DNA of 64,000 nucleotides from the NCBI GenBank assembly GCA_946482515.1, contig CAMLRS010000015.1, positions 15,530-79,529 of the forward strand, read 5' to 3'. Every line of letters starts with the position of its first letter. Positions within the stretch are counted from its first letter, which is position 1. The position numbers and the translations under genes are program-made. Below the pieces are notes generated by a model. The model saw nothing but the letters and a program-made list of their open reading frames with translations, searched no databases and was not told the origin of the DNA. Origin of the DNA: an uncultured Flavobacteriales bacterium. Lineage in GTDB: Bacteria; Bacteroidota; Bacteroidia; Flavobacteriales; Crocinitomicaceae. Below are positions 43,756-51,771 of the stretch, piece by piece.

Positions 43756-45276
43756 ATGATAGACTCCGGGTTGTTCGAAGCAAAAAAATTATATCCCTTC
43801 CAGGAAAAGACTGTTACGATCATTATCGACGAGCTGGACAAAAACGGTGCTGATTTTAACCTGCTGTTCCAGCTGCCTACGGGCGGTGGTAAAACCGTTA
43901 TTTTCTCTGAAGTAGCCAAGCGCTACATCGATAAATACCAGAAGAAGGTACTGATCCTCACACACCGTATTGAGCTGTCTATTCAGACATCGCGTCAGCT
44001 GTCGGCTATCGGTATCGAAAACAAGGTCATCAGCAGCGACGTAAAGCACCTGACAGACGAAAGCCATTATCCGTGCTACATCGCCATGGTGGAGACGCTG
44101 AACAACCGCTTGCAGGAAAACGAAAATTTCGTCGATGGCGTAGGTCTCGTGATTGTGGATGAGGCGCACTACAACAGCTTCCGGAAGATCTTCCAGTACT
44201 ATGCAGGGGCAAATATCCTCGGAGTAACGGCCACGCCGCTGAGCTCCAACAAAACCTTGCCGCTCAACGACCATTACAACAAGCTGATCGTAGGGGAGAG
44301 CATTTCATCGCTCATCCAGGGCGGCTACCTTTCCGATGCCGAAACGTTTACCTATGATGTAAACCTGCACGGATTGAAGATCGGTACGAACGGCGACTTT
44401 ACCGTAAGCAGTAGCGAATTGGTCTACGGGAACTACTTCATGCAGGAAAAACTGTTGTTTGCCTACGAAGAAGTATCCGTAGGAAACAAAACCCTGATTT
44501 TTAACTCCGGTATCGAAACCTCGCTGCGCGTTGAAGAAACCTTCAAGAAGCGCGGCTATAAGATCCGCCACCTCGATTCTACTTTCAGCGACAAAGACCG
44601 TAAAGATGTCCTGCACTGGTTCAAGCATACACCGGATGCGATCCTGACTTCGGTAGGGATCCTCACCACCGGTTTCGATGAGCCGACCGTAGAAACGATC
44701 ATCCTCAACCGCGCCACGCGTTCACTTACGCTGTATCATCAGATGATCGGTCGTGGCTCGCGCCGTTTGCCGAATAAAGACAAGTTCCGCCTGATCGATC
44801 TGGGGAATAACGTACGTCGTTTCGGTCTGTGGCAGGATTACATCAACTGGCAGGACGCTTTCCGTTTTCCGGACCGTTTCCTCGAATCGCGCCTTTCAGA
44901 AGACGACGACCTCGAGTTCGAAGTAGAGTTCGAGTTCCCGAAACACATGGAAAACCTGGTCGATACCCAATACCTGGAATCGTTCAGCATGCGCGATGTT
45001 TACTACGATTGCCTCGACAAAGGCGATAAAGGCAAGCAGGCCGTTGATCTTTCGCTTCAGAACCACAGCGAGGGCATCATCCGCATGACGAAGAACTTCG
45101 ACAAAGCGCTGAAAGTTCAGGAAGCCTTGCAGGAACACATTGAGCACCGTCTGAAAACGTACACCAAGTGTATCGCCAAGAGCACACCGAATTACTTCAA
45201 ATACCTGCTGGAAACGTACAATCGTCAGCTTCGCCAGGAATTGCGCATGGCGCTCGACGATCTGGACGAAGATTAA
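43756..45276 (+). CDS. SF2 DEAD/DEAH-box helicase
   Basis: A 506-residue standalone superfamily 2 helicase. FQLPTGGGKTVIFSEVA is Walker A, LVIVDEAHYNSF the DEAH-like box, ILGVTATPLSS motif III, and TTGFDEPTVETIIL with YHQMIGRGSRRLP motifs V and VI. It resembles the ComFA/RadD or type-III-restriction-like helicases but has no nuclease or Mod partner here. The C-terminus (about 380-506) is unassigned. A separate -7 box at 43728 drives it. Confidence 0.9.
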   Translation: MIDSGLFEAKKLYPFQEKTVTIIIDELDKNGADFNLLFQLPTGGGKTVIFSEVAKRYIDKYQKKVLILTHRIELSIQTSRQLSAIGIENKVISSDVKHLTDESHYPCYIAMVETLNNRLQENENFVDGVGLVIVDEAHYNSFRKIFQYYAGANILGVTATPLSSNKTLPLNDHYNKLIVGESISSLIQGGYLSDAETFTYDVNLHGLKIGTNGDFTVSSSELVYGNYFMQEKLLFAYEEVSVGNKTLIFNSGIETSLRVEETFKKRGYKIRHLDSTFSDKDRKDVLHWFKHTPDAILTSVGILTTGFDEPTVETIILNRATRSLTLYHQMIGRGSRRLPNKDKFRLIDLGNNVRRFGLWQDYINWQDAFRFPDRFLESRLSEDDDLEFEVEFEFPKHMENLVDTQYLESFSMRDVYYDCLDKGDKGKQAVDLSLQNHSEGIIRMTKNFDKALKVQEALQEHIEHRLKTYTKCIAKSTPNYFKYLLETYNRQLRQELRMALDDLDED

Positions 45277-45299
45277 GAGCAATTATGAATTATGAAGTA

Positions 45300-45340
45300 T
45301 CAATTATGAAGAGGGGCTACCCTTGATAATTCATAATTGA
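45300..45340. terminator. Hairpin between convergent genes
   Basis: TCAATTATGAA (45300-45310) and TTCATAATTGA (45330-45340) are an 11-bp inverted repeat with a GGGGCTACCC-containing loop. It lies between the convergent helicase and lipoprotein genes and may act as a bidirectional terminator, without a clear T-tract. Confidence 0.45.
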
Positions 45341-45344
45341 TCAA

Positions 45345-45965
45345 TTAATAATTGAGAATAATGTCTGTCGTATCGAATGGCACGGTAATCACAGAGCGTT
45401 CGTCATCAGCAGCGGTTCCAAGCAGGAACCAGTGATAGCTGTATTCCGTGTTTCCGTTGTTGATACAGTAAAGGGTTGAATCCGTTACGCCGTAGAAATA
45501 CATTTCGTTCCAGGTGCAGCATTCATCGCAGCCCGATTTTCCGTTCGTTTTGATCACTTTCAGGTTCTGGTCCGCATCAAAATTGCTGAATACCATGCGC
45601 ACCCATGATTTGGCGGTCAGCGAAGTATTGAACACGTTCGGATCTTTGGAGCTCAGGTCGCCTAAGTTAAACGATGTCGATTTGGAGAAATAAAGGTTCT
45701 TCGTATAAGACAGCTCGAACGCTTCGATCTTTTCACGTTTGACCTTAAAAGAGAACTTTCCGTCGGATCCGGTCACAACAGAAGCCTTTAATTGTTTCAA
45801 TCCGCCGGCCGGTGTTTCGTATAATTCCACCAACATGCCGCTGCCGGGTGTATTAAAGGTCTCATCGGTCACAACACCTTCAATAGTGTATTCAATTCCT
45901 TTTTTCTTGCAGGAAGCCGACAGGGTAAAAATCAGGAGGAGCAGTGCTGCGTATTTCATTGTCAC
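45345..45965 (-). CDS. Lipoprotein with carboxypeptidase-regulatory-like domain
   Basis: A 206-residue predicted lipoprotein. MTMKYAALLLLIFTLSASC ends in a lipobox (Cys19) followed by KKKG. YTIEGVVTDETFNTPGSGM through GKFSFKVKRE (about 25-75) looks like an Ig-like carboxypeptidase-regulatory domain. A later CDECCTWNEMYFYG stretch has three Cys. Function unknown. A TATCTTTC box lies upstream. Confidence 0.7.
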   Translation of the reverse strand: MTMKYAALLLLIFTLSASCKKKGIEYTIEGVVTDETFNTPGSGMLVELYETPAGGLKQLKASVVTGSDGKFSFKVKREKIEAFELSYTKNLYFSKSTSFNLGDLSSKDPNVFNTSLTAKSWVRMVFSNFDADQNLKVIKTNGKSGCDECCTWNEMYFYGVTDSTLYCINNGNTEYSYHWFLLGTAADDERSVITVPFDTTDIILNY

Positions 45966-46162
45966 CGTTTTAGCTGCTGGAAAGATACGTCATTTTCTGA
46001 TTGCTGACCTTACGGGCCATGGATGTTGAGCCATTGGTAGCTTCTGGTGAGTGATAAGTAACAATCAAATGTTATTAAAAAAAGCGACTGTTTTTTAACA
46101 AAAATTGTCAACCATTAAAAAATGATACTATATTCGTTTTCGTAACTCAAAACTTAAATATT

Positions 46163-46585
46163 ATGTCAGAAACATTAGACAGTGTAGCAGTAGAAAACAA
46201 AAGGCCAACCTTTTTGACTGTACTTTGTATCCTTAGCTTCGTTGGAGCGGGTATCTCAATCGTTGTGTTGCTTTTAGCAACCGTATTTGCAGGTGCTGCT
46301 ACAGCTGGTCTGGCAGCAGCAGAAAATGCTGGTGCTGAAGTTGAATCCGCTGTAGGAAACATCTGGGCTTACCTTGGTGTAGCTGCTGCTTTGATTATTA
46401 CTTCTTTGGTAGGTGTAATCAAAATGTGGAAACTGCAAAAAAGCGGATTCTATATGTACACAGTTGCTGCTATCGCTGGTATCATCGTTGACATCGTACT
46501 CGGTGCTGGTTTGAACGTAATGGGGATTGTATTCGCCGTTGCATTCATCGCTATGTACGCTGCTAACCTGAAAGCAATGAAATAA
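46163..46585 (+). CDS. Four-helix membrane protein, paralogue family member A
   Basis: A 140-residue protein with about three to four membrane helices. Its opening, RPTFLTVLCILSFVGAGISIV, repeats in the proteins at 47015, 47551 and 47997. A second helix (WAYLGVAAALIITSLVGVI), then MWKLQKSGFYMYTVAAIAGI, follows. Codon choice leans to GCT and GGT, suggesting high expression. It is the first of a seven-gene membrane cluster and has its own terminator. Function unknown. Confidence 0.75.
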   Translation: MSETLDSVAVENKRPTFLTVLCILSFVGAGISIVVLLLATVFAGAATAGLAAAENAGAEVESAVGNIWAYLGVAAALIITSLVGVIKMWKLQKSGFYMYTVAAIAGIIVDIVLGAGLNVMGIVFAVAFIAMYAANLKAMK

Positions 46586-46605
46586 TCTGCACAAGTTGCA
46601 GTGAT

Positions 46606-46634
46606 AAAACCCCGGTGTATGGCCGGGGTTTTTT
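46606..46634 (+). terminator. Rho-independent terminator
   Basis: AAAACCCCGG and CCGGGGTTTT (10-bp stem, loop 7) followed by a T-tract, 21 bases after the stop of the 46163 gene. Confidence 0.9.
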
Positions 46635-46657
46635 AATTTTAGAAAAAAACAAAAGCC

Positions 46658-46963
46658 ATGTCTACACAACAATCCAATTCCAAAGCAGTGCTCGCCCTGG
46701 TGATGGGAATTATTTCCATCGTACTTTCATGGGTGCCGATTATCGGAACCGTACTGGGCATCCTGGCAATCGTTTTTGCCAACCAATCCAAGCGTCTCAT
46801 CGCTGAGAATCCGGATCTCGCTTCTACGAAAGGAATGACTACCGGCGGACTTGTAACGGGAATTATTGGTTTGTGTCTTTCCGTGATCTACCTGATCTAC
46901 TGGATTTTCGCAATCTTTTTCTTTGCAGCCGTTGCCAGCAGCGAATTCAATACATCCTATTAA
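46658..46963 (+). CDS. DUF4190-like small membrane protein (Cys-poor)
   Basis: A 101-residue protein with two helical hairpins: KAVLALVMGIISIVLSWVPI with GTVLGILAIVFANQSKRLI, and GGLVTGIIGLCLSVIYLIYW. The pattern matches DUF4190 (CCC-motif) proteins, as does the gene at 48563, but two of the three Cys positions are not Cys here; only the GLC in the second hairpin is kept. Function unknown. Confidence 0.7.
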   Translation: MSTQQSNSKAVLALVMGIISIVLSWVPIIGTVLGILAIVFANQSKRLIAENPDLASTKGMTTGGLVTGIIGLCLSVIYLIYWIFAIFFFAAVASSEFNTSY

Positions 46964-46969
46964 AACCAG

Positions 46970-46996
46970 GCGTACAGGATTCGCAGTTCTGTACGC
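46970..46996 (+). terminator. Hairpin after the 46658 gene
   Basis: GCGTACAG-N11-CTGTACGC, followed by TCTTT. A weak T-tract makes it a possible attenuator or terminator between the 46658 and 47015 genes. Confidence 0.5.
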
Positions 46997-47014
46997 TCTT
47001 TAAAACACGAACCC

Positions 47015-47530
47015 ATGTCTGAAATTGTAGATGCTTCGTTTGACCTGGAACAAGGACCTAAGAAACGTCCTGTTTTCCTCACCGTTATATGCATCCTGAC
47101 ATTTGTAGGAAGCGGAATTACCTTCCTGAGCTCTGTATTCGGTCTGATTACCCAGAAAACCGTGGCTGAAATGACCGTTGAAATGGAGCGTATGCAAGCG
47201 GTGACAGGCCAAAGCAATGCTTTCATCAACGGTCTTGCCGATCATGTAGTTGAATTGCACAAATGGACCATCCTGGGGAATTACCTCGGATTGGGAAGTG
47301 CTATTCTTGGCTTGACAGGCGCTTTGCTTATGTGGAAGCTGCGCAAATCAGGCTTTTTCATTTATGTTGTGGGACAAATTCCACCATTCGTTACACTTTT
47401 CGGAATGTATGGTGCTGTGAAAGATATCCCGTTCATGGGCTTTGCCATGATCATTGGTGCTATCTTCTCTGTACTTTTCTCAGTCGGCTTCGTCATCATG
47501 TACGGACTGAACCTGAAACACATGCGCTAA
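47015..47530 (+). CDS. Four-helix membrane protein, paralogue family member B
   Basis: A 171-residue membrane protein opening with an acidic leader, then RPVFLTVICILTFVGSGITFL, the family motif, followed by an extracytoplasmic loop (about 50-80), two more helices with MWKLRKSGFFIYVVGQIPPF, and a last helix. It is the closest match to members A and C. Function unknown. Confidence 0.75.
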   Translation: MSEIVDASFDLEQGPKKRPVFLTVICILTFVGSGITFLSSVFGLITQKTVAEMTVEMERMQAVTGQSNAFINGLADHVVELHKWTILGNYLGLGSAILGLTGALLMWKLRKSGFFIYVVGQIPPFVTLFGMYGAVKDIPFMGFAMIIGAIFSVLFSVGFVIMYGLNLKHMR

Positions 47531-47550
47531 CCCTCCATCAACCTGCCATC

Positions 47551-47997
47551 ATGAATGAATTTGACGTAGTTGACCAGTTCGGCACCCCTAAAAAGGAATA
47601 CGATCGTACGGTTTTCCTGACGATTCTTTGTATTGCGACCTTTATCGGGAGCTGGGTCACGATTTTGTACTATACGCTTTACATCAATAAAGTAGATGAT
47701 ATCGAGCGCTCGGTGTACCATTTTGACGAAGGCCGCCTGGAGTATATGCTGATGAAAGTGAGTATCGGAGCATCGTTCCTGAGCTTTATCGGTTCGATCT
47801 TTATCTGGCGGATGCGCCGCATCGGGTTGTTTATCTACGCGCTCGGACAAATCATTCCGGCTGCGCTGATTTTCTACATTTTCATAGTCATGGTTCCGGT
47901 CGAATACCCGAAATCGGTTATCATGATCGGCTACGGCGCCATGCAGCTGCTGTTCATCTGCCTGTATATCCTGAACTGGAAAATCCTGCGCTGGTAA
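47551..47997 (+). CDS. Four-helix membrane protein, paralogue family member C
   Basis: A 148-residue protein. Start MNEFDVVDQFG; family motif RTVFLTILCIATFIGSWVTIL; later helix pair with WRMRRIGLFIYALGQIIPAA. The ATG at 47551 is taken because it lies 20 bases after the previous stop; the frame is open further upstream but that part overlaps the previous gene. Its TAA overlaps the next ATG by one base, so members C and D are coupled. Confidence 0.75.
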   Translation: MNEFDVVDQFGTPKKEYDRTVFLTILCIATFIGSWVTILYYTLYINKVDDIERSVYHFDEGRLEYMLMKVSIGASFLSFIGSIFIWRMRRIGLFIYALGQIIPAALIFYIFIVMVPVEYPKSVIMIGYGAMQLLFICLYILNWKILRW

Positions 47998-48467
47998 TGG
48001 ACGAATTCGATACAGTCGACGAGCTGGAAATAAGCCCGATAAGAAAGCGCTCTGCTTTCCTGACCGTATTGTGTATCCTCACCTGGACCTATTGTGCTTT
48101 CCTGTTATTCTGGGTAATCTGGGCCGTGTTCAACACGCGCGAAAACCAAGTTGTTGGCTTCAGGATGCCCGAAAGAGAAAATGTATCCTATTGGTATTTA
48201 ATCCATACGTTAGCGCCTGTTTTGTGTGCCGGCGGTGCGGTTCTGATGTGGCTGCTGAATCGCTGGGGATTTGTCATCTACCTGATCGGCCAGCTCATTC
48301 CGATCGTCTTTTCATTTTACATGGCCATCGCGATTCATGGCATCCAGGGCGCTTCGTTGATTTTTACAATTCTCGGAAATGTTATTCCCATTGGTTTCAT
48401 TGCTTTGTATGCCATCAACGTACCGGCCATGAGATGGAGCCGCAATCCAACTCAAAAAACTACCTAA
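47997..48467 (+). CDS. Four-helix membrane protein, paralogue family member D
   Basis: A 156-residue protein with the acidic start MDEFDTVDELE, then RSAFLTVLCILTWTYCAFLLF, and LNRWGFVIYLIGQLIPIVFSF, aligning with members A to C. It has diverged most in the first helix, where GxG is replaced by TYC. It overlaps member C by one base (TAATG). Function unknown. Confidence 0.75.
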   Translation: MDEFDTVDELEISPIRKRSAFLTVLCILTWTYCAFLLFWVIWAVFNTRENQVVGFRMPERENVSYWYLIHTLAPVLCAGGAVLMWLLNRWGFVIYLIGQLIPIVFSFYMAIAIHGIQGASLIFTILGNVIPIGFIALYAINVPAMRWSRNPTQKTT

Positions 48468-48483
48468 CTTTACACTCCCAACC

Positions 48484-48556
48484 CAATAACTCACAAACTC
48501 AATAACTCAATAACTCAATAACTCAATAACTCAATAACTCACAAACTCATTAACTC
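48484..48556 (+). repeat. Octamer tandem repeat (CAATAACT)n before the CCC-motif gene
   Basis: Five exact CAATAACT units (48500-48540) are flanked by variant units (CACAAACT, CATTAACT). It ends 6 bases before the ATG at 48563. Slippage would change the distance between promoter and start by 8 bases per unit. Confidence 0.85.
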
Positions 48557-48562
48557 CAACTC

Positions 48563-48898
48563 ATGAACGATCTGCTCGATACCGGTAACCGAAATACAAA
48601 CGAAAACATGCCAGCTGCTTTGCCCAACGCGGTTGCTGTGCTTGTACTGGGTATTATTTCCATCGTCGGTTGTCTCTTTTATGGTATTCCCGGATTGATT
48701 TGTGGCATTATTGCCTTGTTTCTGCACAAAAAAGACCGCACGTTGTACCAGGCCGATCCAACCAAGTACGAAGCGTCGTATAAAAATTCCCGTGCGGGCT
48801 TTACCTGTGCTGTAATTGGTGTTTCCTTATCGGGTTTGTTTCTGCTGATCCTGGTCATCGGCCTCCTCTCAATAGGTATGAACGGCGCTTTCCGTTGA
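48563..48898 (+). CDS. CCC-motif membrane protein (DUF4190-like)
   Basis: A 111-residue two-hairpin membrane protein. Three Cys sit near helix ends: SIVGCLFYG, GLICGII and FTCAVIG, giving the CCC pattern. PNAVAVLVLGIISI and RAGFTCAVIGVSLSGLFLLIL are the hairpins; a polar loop (HKKDRTLYQADPTKYEASYK) joins them. It is followed 18 bases on by a DUF2752 gene, a pairing seen in other Bacteroidota. Function unknown. Confidence 0.78.
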   Translation: MNDLLDTGNRNTNENMPAALPNAVAVLVLGIISIVGCLFYGIPGLICGIIALFLHKKDRTLYQADPTKYEASYKNSRAGFTCAVIGVSLSGLFLLILVIGLLSIGMNGAFR

Positions 48899-48916
48899 TT
48901 CGCCAAAAACGTCGCC

Positions 48917-49183
48917 ATGCTAAGCTGTTCGTGGAAAGAAACCCTTGGGATCGAATGTCCTTCCTGCGGTGCACAGCGTTCCTTTGAAGAGCTGCTTCAC
49001 GGACACTTTTGGGAAAGCATTCAGCTGTTTCCGGCATTGTTCCCACTCATAGCAGTTGTCATACTGGCAATTATCCATTTGATACGCCCATTTTCTTCAG
49101 GCCCGACCTGGATTGTACGCCTTTTCGCTTTTTCCGCCATCCTCATGTTCGGCAACTGGACATTAAAGATGATTGATTTTTAA
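48917..49183 (+). CDS. DUF2752 membrane protein
   Basis: An 88-residue protein with the DUF2752 signature CPSCGAQRSFEELLHG (CPxCGxQR) near residue 15, then two or three membrane helices (PALFPLIAVVILAIIHL and the last 25 residues). The paired Cys suggests metal binding or redox, unproven. It is the last gene of the membrane cluster. Confidence 0.85.
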   Translation: MLSCSWKETLGIECPSCGAQRSFEELLHGHFWESIQLFPALFPLIAVVILAIIHLIRPFSSGPTWIVRLFAFSAILMFGNWTLKMIDF

Positions 49184-49428
49184 TGTTTGATGTTGGATAG
49201 GGTTGTGAAAAACCTTTGGTGTAGTTCTTTCGTGAAATCCCGACTAGTCGGGATTATTCGTTGTAATTATATGCAGTGCATCATTCGTGTATTCGTGGGA
49301 AAATGATACTTTATACCTAATGACAGTTTAGGACCTGAATCTTTGCGCCCTTTGCGTCTTTGCGGTCAAAAAATTGACATTATCTTTGTCCCTGCCTGTC
49401 GTCAAACAGGTGCAAATTACACAAAGCT
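49184..49428 (+). promoter_or_regulatory. ettA promoter region built on dispersed repeats
   Basis: A perfect 20-bp palindrome AATCCCGACTAGTCGGGATT (49236-49255) and ATTCGTGTATTCGTGGGAAA (49283-49302, also at 60165-60308) precede a CTTTGCG-rich word (49341-49365). TTTG (49359-49362), 18 bases, then TATCTTTG (49381-49388) makes a promoter whose -33 lies in that word. A CCTGT-ACAGG hairpin (49395-49410) lies in the leader. Confidence 0.6.
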
Positions 49429-51114
49429 ATGTCAGAAGATAAAAAGATCATTTTTTCCATGGTCGGCGTGTCCAAAGTGACGCCACAGGGAAAACAGATA
49501 ATCAAGGATATTTACCTTTCATTTTATTACGGCGCCAAGATCGGTATCATCGGTTTGAACGGTTCCGGAAAATCAACCGTCATGAAGATCATCGCCGGGC
49601 TGGATCAGTCCTACCAGGGTGATGTCGTTTTCGCTGATGGCTACACAGTAGGCTACCTGCCGCAGGAACCAGAGCTCGATCCGAAGAAAACGGTGAAAGA
49701 GATCGTGATGGAAGGCGCGCAGGAAACAGTCGACGTGCTGAAAGAATACGAAGACATCAACAATATGTTCATGGACGAGGAAGTGCTCAACGACCCGGAC
49801 AAAATGGACAAGCTGATTGCCCGCCAGGGAGTTGTGCAGGATAAAATCGATGCACTGGATGCCTGGGAGCTGGATCAGAAGCTCGATCGCGCGATGGACG
49901 CACTGCGTTGCCCGCCGGATGATCAGCTGATCGAAACACTTTCCGGTGGTGAAAAACGCCGCGTGGCTTTGTGCCGTCTGTTGCTGAAAACACCGGATAT
50001 TCTCCTGCTCGATGAGCCTACCAACCACCTGGACGCTGAATCCATCGATTGGCTGGAGCAGCACTTGCAGCAATACAAGGGAACGGTGATTGCCGTAACC
50101 CACGACCGTTACTTCCTCGATAACGTTGCCGGTTGGATCCTCGAGCTCGATCGCGGAGAAGGTATTCCATGGAAAGGAAACTACACTTCCTGGCTGGAGC
50201 AAAAAGGAAACCGCCTGAAAGAAGAGGAAAAGACCGAGTCACGCCGTCAGAAAACACTGGCACGCGAGCTGGAATGGGTGCGCATGAACCCGAAAGGCCG
50301 TCACGCGAAAAACAAAGCGCGTATTGCCAACTACGACAAAATGATGGCCGAAGACCAGAAAGAAAAGGAAACGAAGCTCGATATTCCGATTCCGAACGGT
50401 CCGCGTCTGGGTAACAACGTCATCGATGCGAACCACGTGGTGAAAGCTTTTGGTGACAAATTGCTGTACGACGATTTGAATTTCTCCCTGCCACCGGCTG
50501 GAATTGTAGGAATTATCGGGCCGAACGGTGCCGGTAAGACGACCATTTTCAAAATGATTATGGACGAGCTGCAACCGGATGGAGGCTCATTCAGCGTGGG
50601 AGAAACAGTGAAAATCGGCTACGTCGATCAGACCCATAAAGATATCGATCCGAATAAATCAGTGTTTGAAGTCGTTGGTGGCGGTAATGAGTTCGTGGAG
50701 ATCGGCAATCAGAAGATCAATACGCGTGCGTACCTGTCGAAATTCAACTTCGCCGGTTCCGATCAGAGCAAGAAAGTGGGCATTTTGTCCGGTGGTGAGC
50801 GCAATCGCTTGCACCTGGCCATGACATTGATGACGGAAGCGAACGTGCTCCTGCTCGATGAGCCTACCAACGATATCGATATCAACACGCTGCGTGCACT
50901 CGAAGAAGGAATTGAGAACTTCGCCGGCTGTGCTGTAGTGATCAGTCACGACCGTTGGTTCCTCGACCGCATCTGTACACACATTCTGGCATTTGAAGGT
51001 GATTCTCAGGTGGTTTGGTTCGAAGGAACTTACTCCGATTACGAAGAGAACAAGCGTAAACGCCTCGGTGATGCCGGTCCGAAACGTATCAAGTACCGCA
51101 AACTCGTGAAATAA
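49429..51114 (+). CDS. ettA: Energy-dependent translational throttle protein EttA (ABC-F)
   Basis: A 561-residue ABC-F ATPase with two domains and no membrane part. Walker A sites are GLNGSGKST and GPNGAGKTT; signatures are LSGGEKRRVALCRLLL and LSGGERNRLHLAMTLM; Walker B sites are LLLDEPTNHLDAESI and LLLDEPTNDIDINTL. The linker and the arm (GRHAKNKARIANYDKMMAE) match EttA. It binds the ribosomal E site and gates the first peptide bond. It is followed immediately by an RDD-family gene. Confidence 0.95.
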   Translation: MSEDKKIIFSMVGVSKVTPQGKQIIKDIYLSFYYGAKIGIIGLNGSGKSTVMKIIAGLDQSYQGDVVFADGYTVGYLPQEPELDPKKTVKEIVMEGAQETVDVLKEYEDINNMFMDEEVLNDPDKMDKLIARQGVVQDKIDALDAWELDQKLDRAMDALRCPPDDQLIETLSGGEKRRVALCRLLLKTPDILLLDEPTNHLDAESIDWLEQHLQQYKGTVIAVTHDRYFLDNVAGWILELDRGEGIPWKGNYTSWLEQKGNRLKEEEKTESRRQKTLARELEWVRMNPKGRHAKNKARIANYDKMMAEDQKEKETKLDIPIPNGPRLGNNVIDANHVVKAFGDKLLYDDLNFSLPPAGIVGIIGPNGAGKTTIFKMIMDELQPDGGSFSVGETVKIGYVDQTHKDIDPNKSVFEVVGGGNEFVEIGNQKINTRAYLSKFNFAGSDQSKKVGILSGGERNRLHLAMTLMTEANVLLLDEPTNDIDINTLRALEEGIENFAGCAVVISHDRWFLDRICTHILAFEGDSQVVWFEGTYSDYEENKRKRLGDAGPKRIKYRKLVK

Positions 51115-51500
51115 TGTACCCGGGAGTTTCAGAAAGAATAAAAGCGGTAGTTTTTGATTCGATAGTAGCTGTAGTTTACTTTCTGATCGTATCGTCGATA
51201 ATTGGCGAGAGCGACTATCCCTGGTCTGTTAGAATCACTTTGTTTTCGCTTGTTTTTCTGTATGACCCACTCATGACCAGTTTACTGGGGGGAACGATTG
51301 GGCATTTTGCCGTTGGAATTCGGGTAAAAAAGAAGAACAACGAAAGTAAAAATATCAACATTGTTGCTGCAGCCATCAGGTTCGTTTTGAAATATGTGTT
51401 GGGCTGGCTTTCTTTTATATCAATGTCGTTTAATGAAGAAAGTCGGGCGATACATGATCTTGTAACAGGCTCGGTAGTTATTTACAAACCAAAATCATGA
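51114..51500 (+). CDS. RDD family membrane protein
   Basis: A 128-residue protein with three membrane helices. [19 protein letters not shown] opens with an RDD-like Arg and Asp; [18 protein letters not shown] and [19 protein letters not shown] follow, as in RDD proteins. It starts on the last base of ettA and overlaps the VF530 gene by 4 bases. Function of the family is mostly unknown; some members transport ions or act in stress. Confidence 0.85.
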   Translation: MYPGVSERIKAVVFDSIVAVVYFLIVSSIIGESDYPWSVRITLFSLVFLYDPLMTSLLGGTIGHFAVGIRVKKKNNESKNINIVAAAIRFVLKYVLGWLSFISMSFNEESRAIHDLVTGSVVIYKPKS

Positions 51501-51715
51501 CGAGTAACGACCCCTTACATGGTATTACGCTGGAGCGTATTGTGAAGCAGCTGGAAAACGAATTCGGCTGGGAACACCTCGGGCATATGATTCCGATCAA
51601 TTGTTTCCTGAAAGACCCGAGTGTTAAATCCAGCCTGAAATTCCTGCGCAAAACACCGTGGGCCAGAGAGAAGGTCGAGAAACTCTACATCGAACGAATC
51701 ATTAATAAGAAATAG
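51497..51715 (+). CDS. VF530 family (DUF2132) small protein
   Basis: A 72-residue protein with the VF530 pattern: [21 protein letters not shown], then [10 protein letters not shown], then [21 protein letters not shown]. The family has a SAM-like helical fold and possible DNA binding. ATGA overlap with the RDD gene. Function unknown. Confidence 0.88.
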   Translation: MTSNDPLHGITLERIVKQLENEFGWEHLGHMIPINCFLKDPSVKSSLKFLRKTPWAREKVEKLYIERIINKK

Positions 51716-51726
51716 CCGAATCTGTT

Positions 51727-51758
51727 TCCCCCTTTGGAGGGGGAATAAGGGGGAGGAT
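51727..51758 (+). repeat. Solo copy of the DUF559-flanking repeat
   Basis: TCCCCCTTTGGAGGGGGA then ATAAGGGGGAGGAT; it differs from the 15859 copy at two positions in the spacer. No nuclease gene is adjacent. It ends 13 bases before the pepD ATG, placing a GGGAGGA purine run upstream of it. Confidence 0.85.
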
Positions 51759-51771
51759 AAAACACTGAAAT

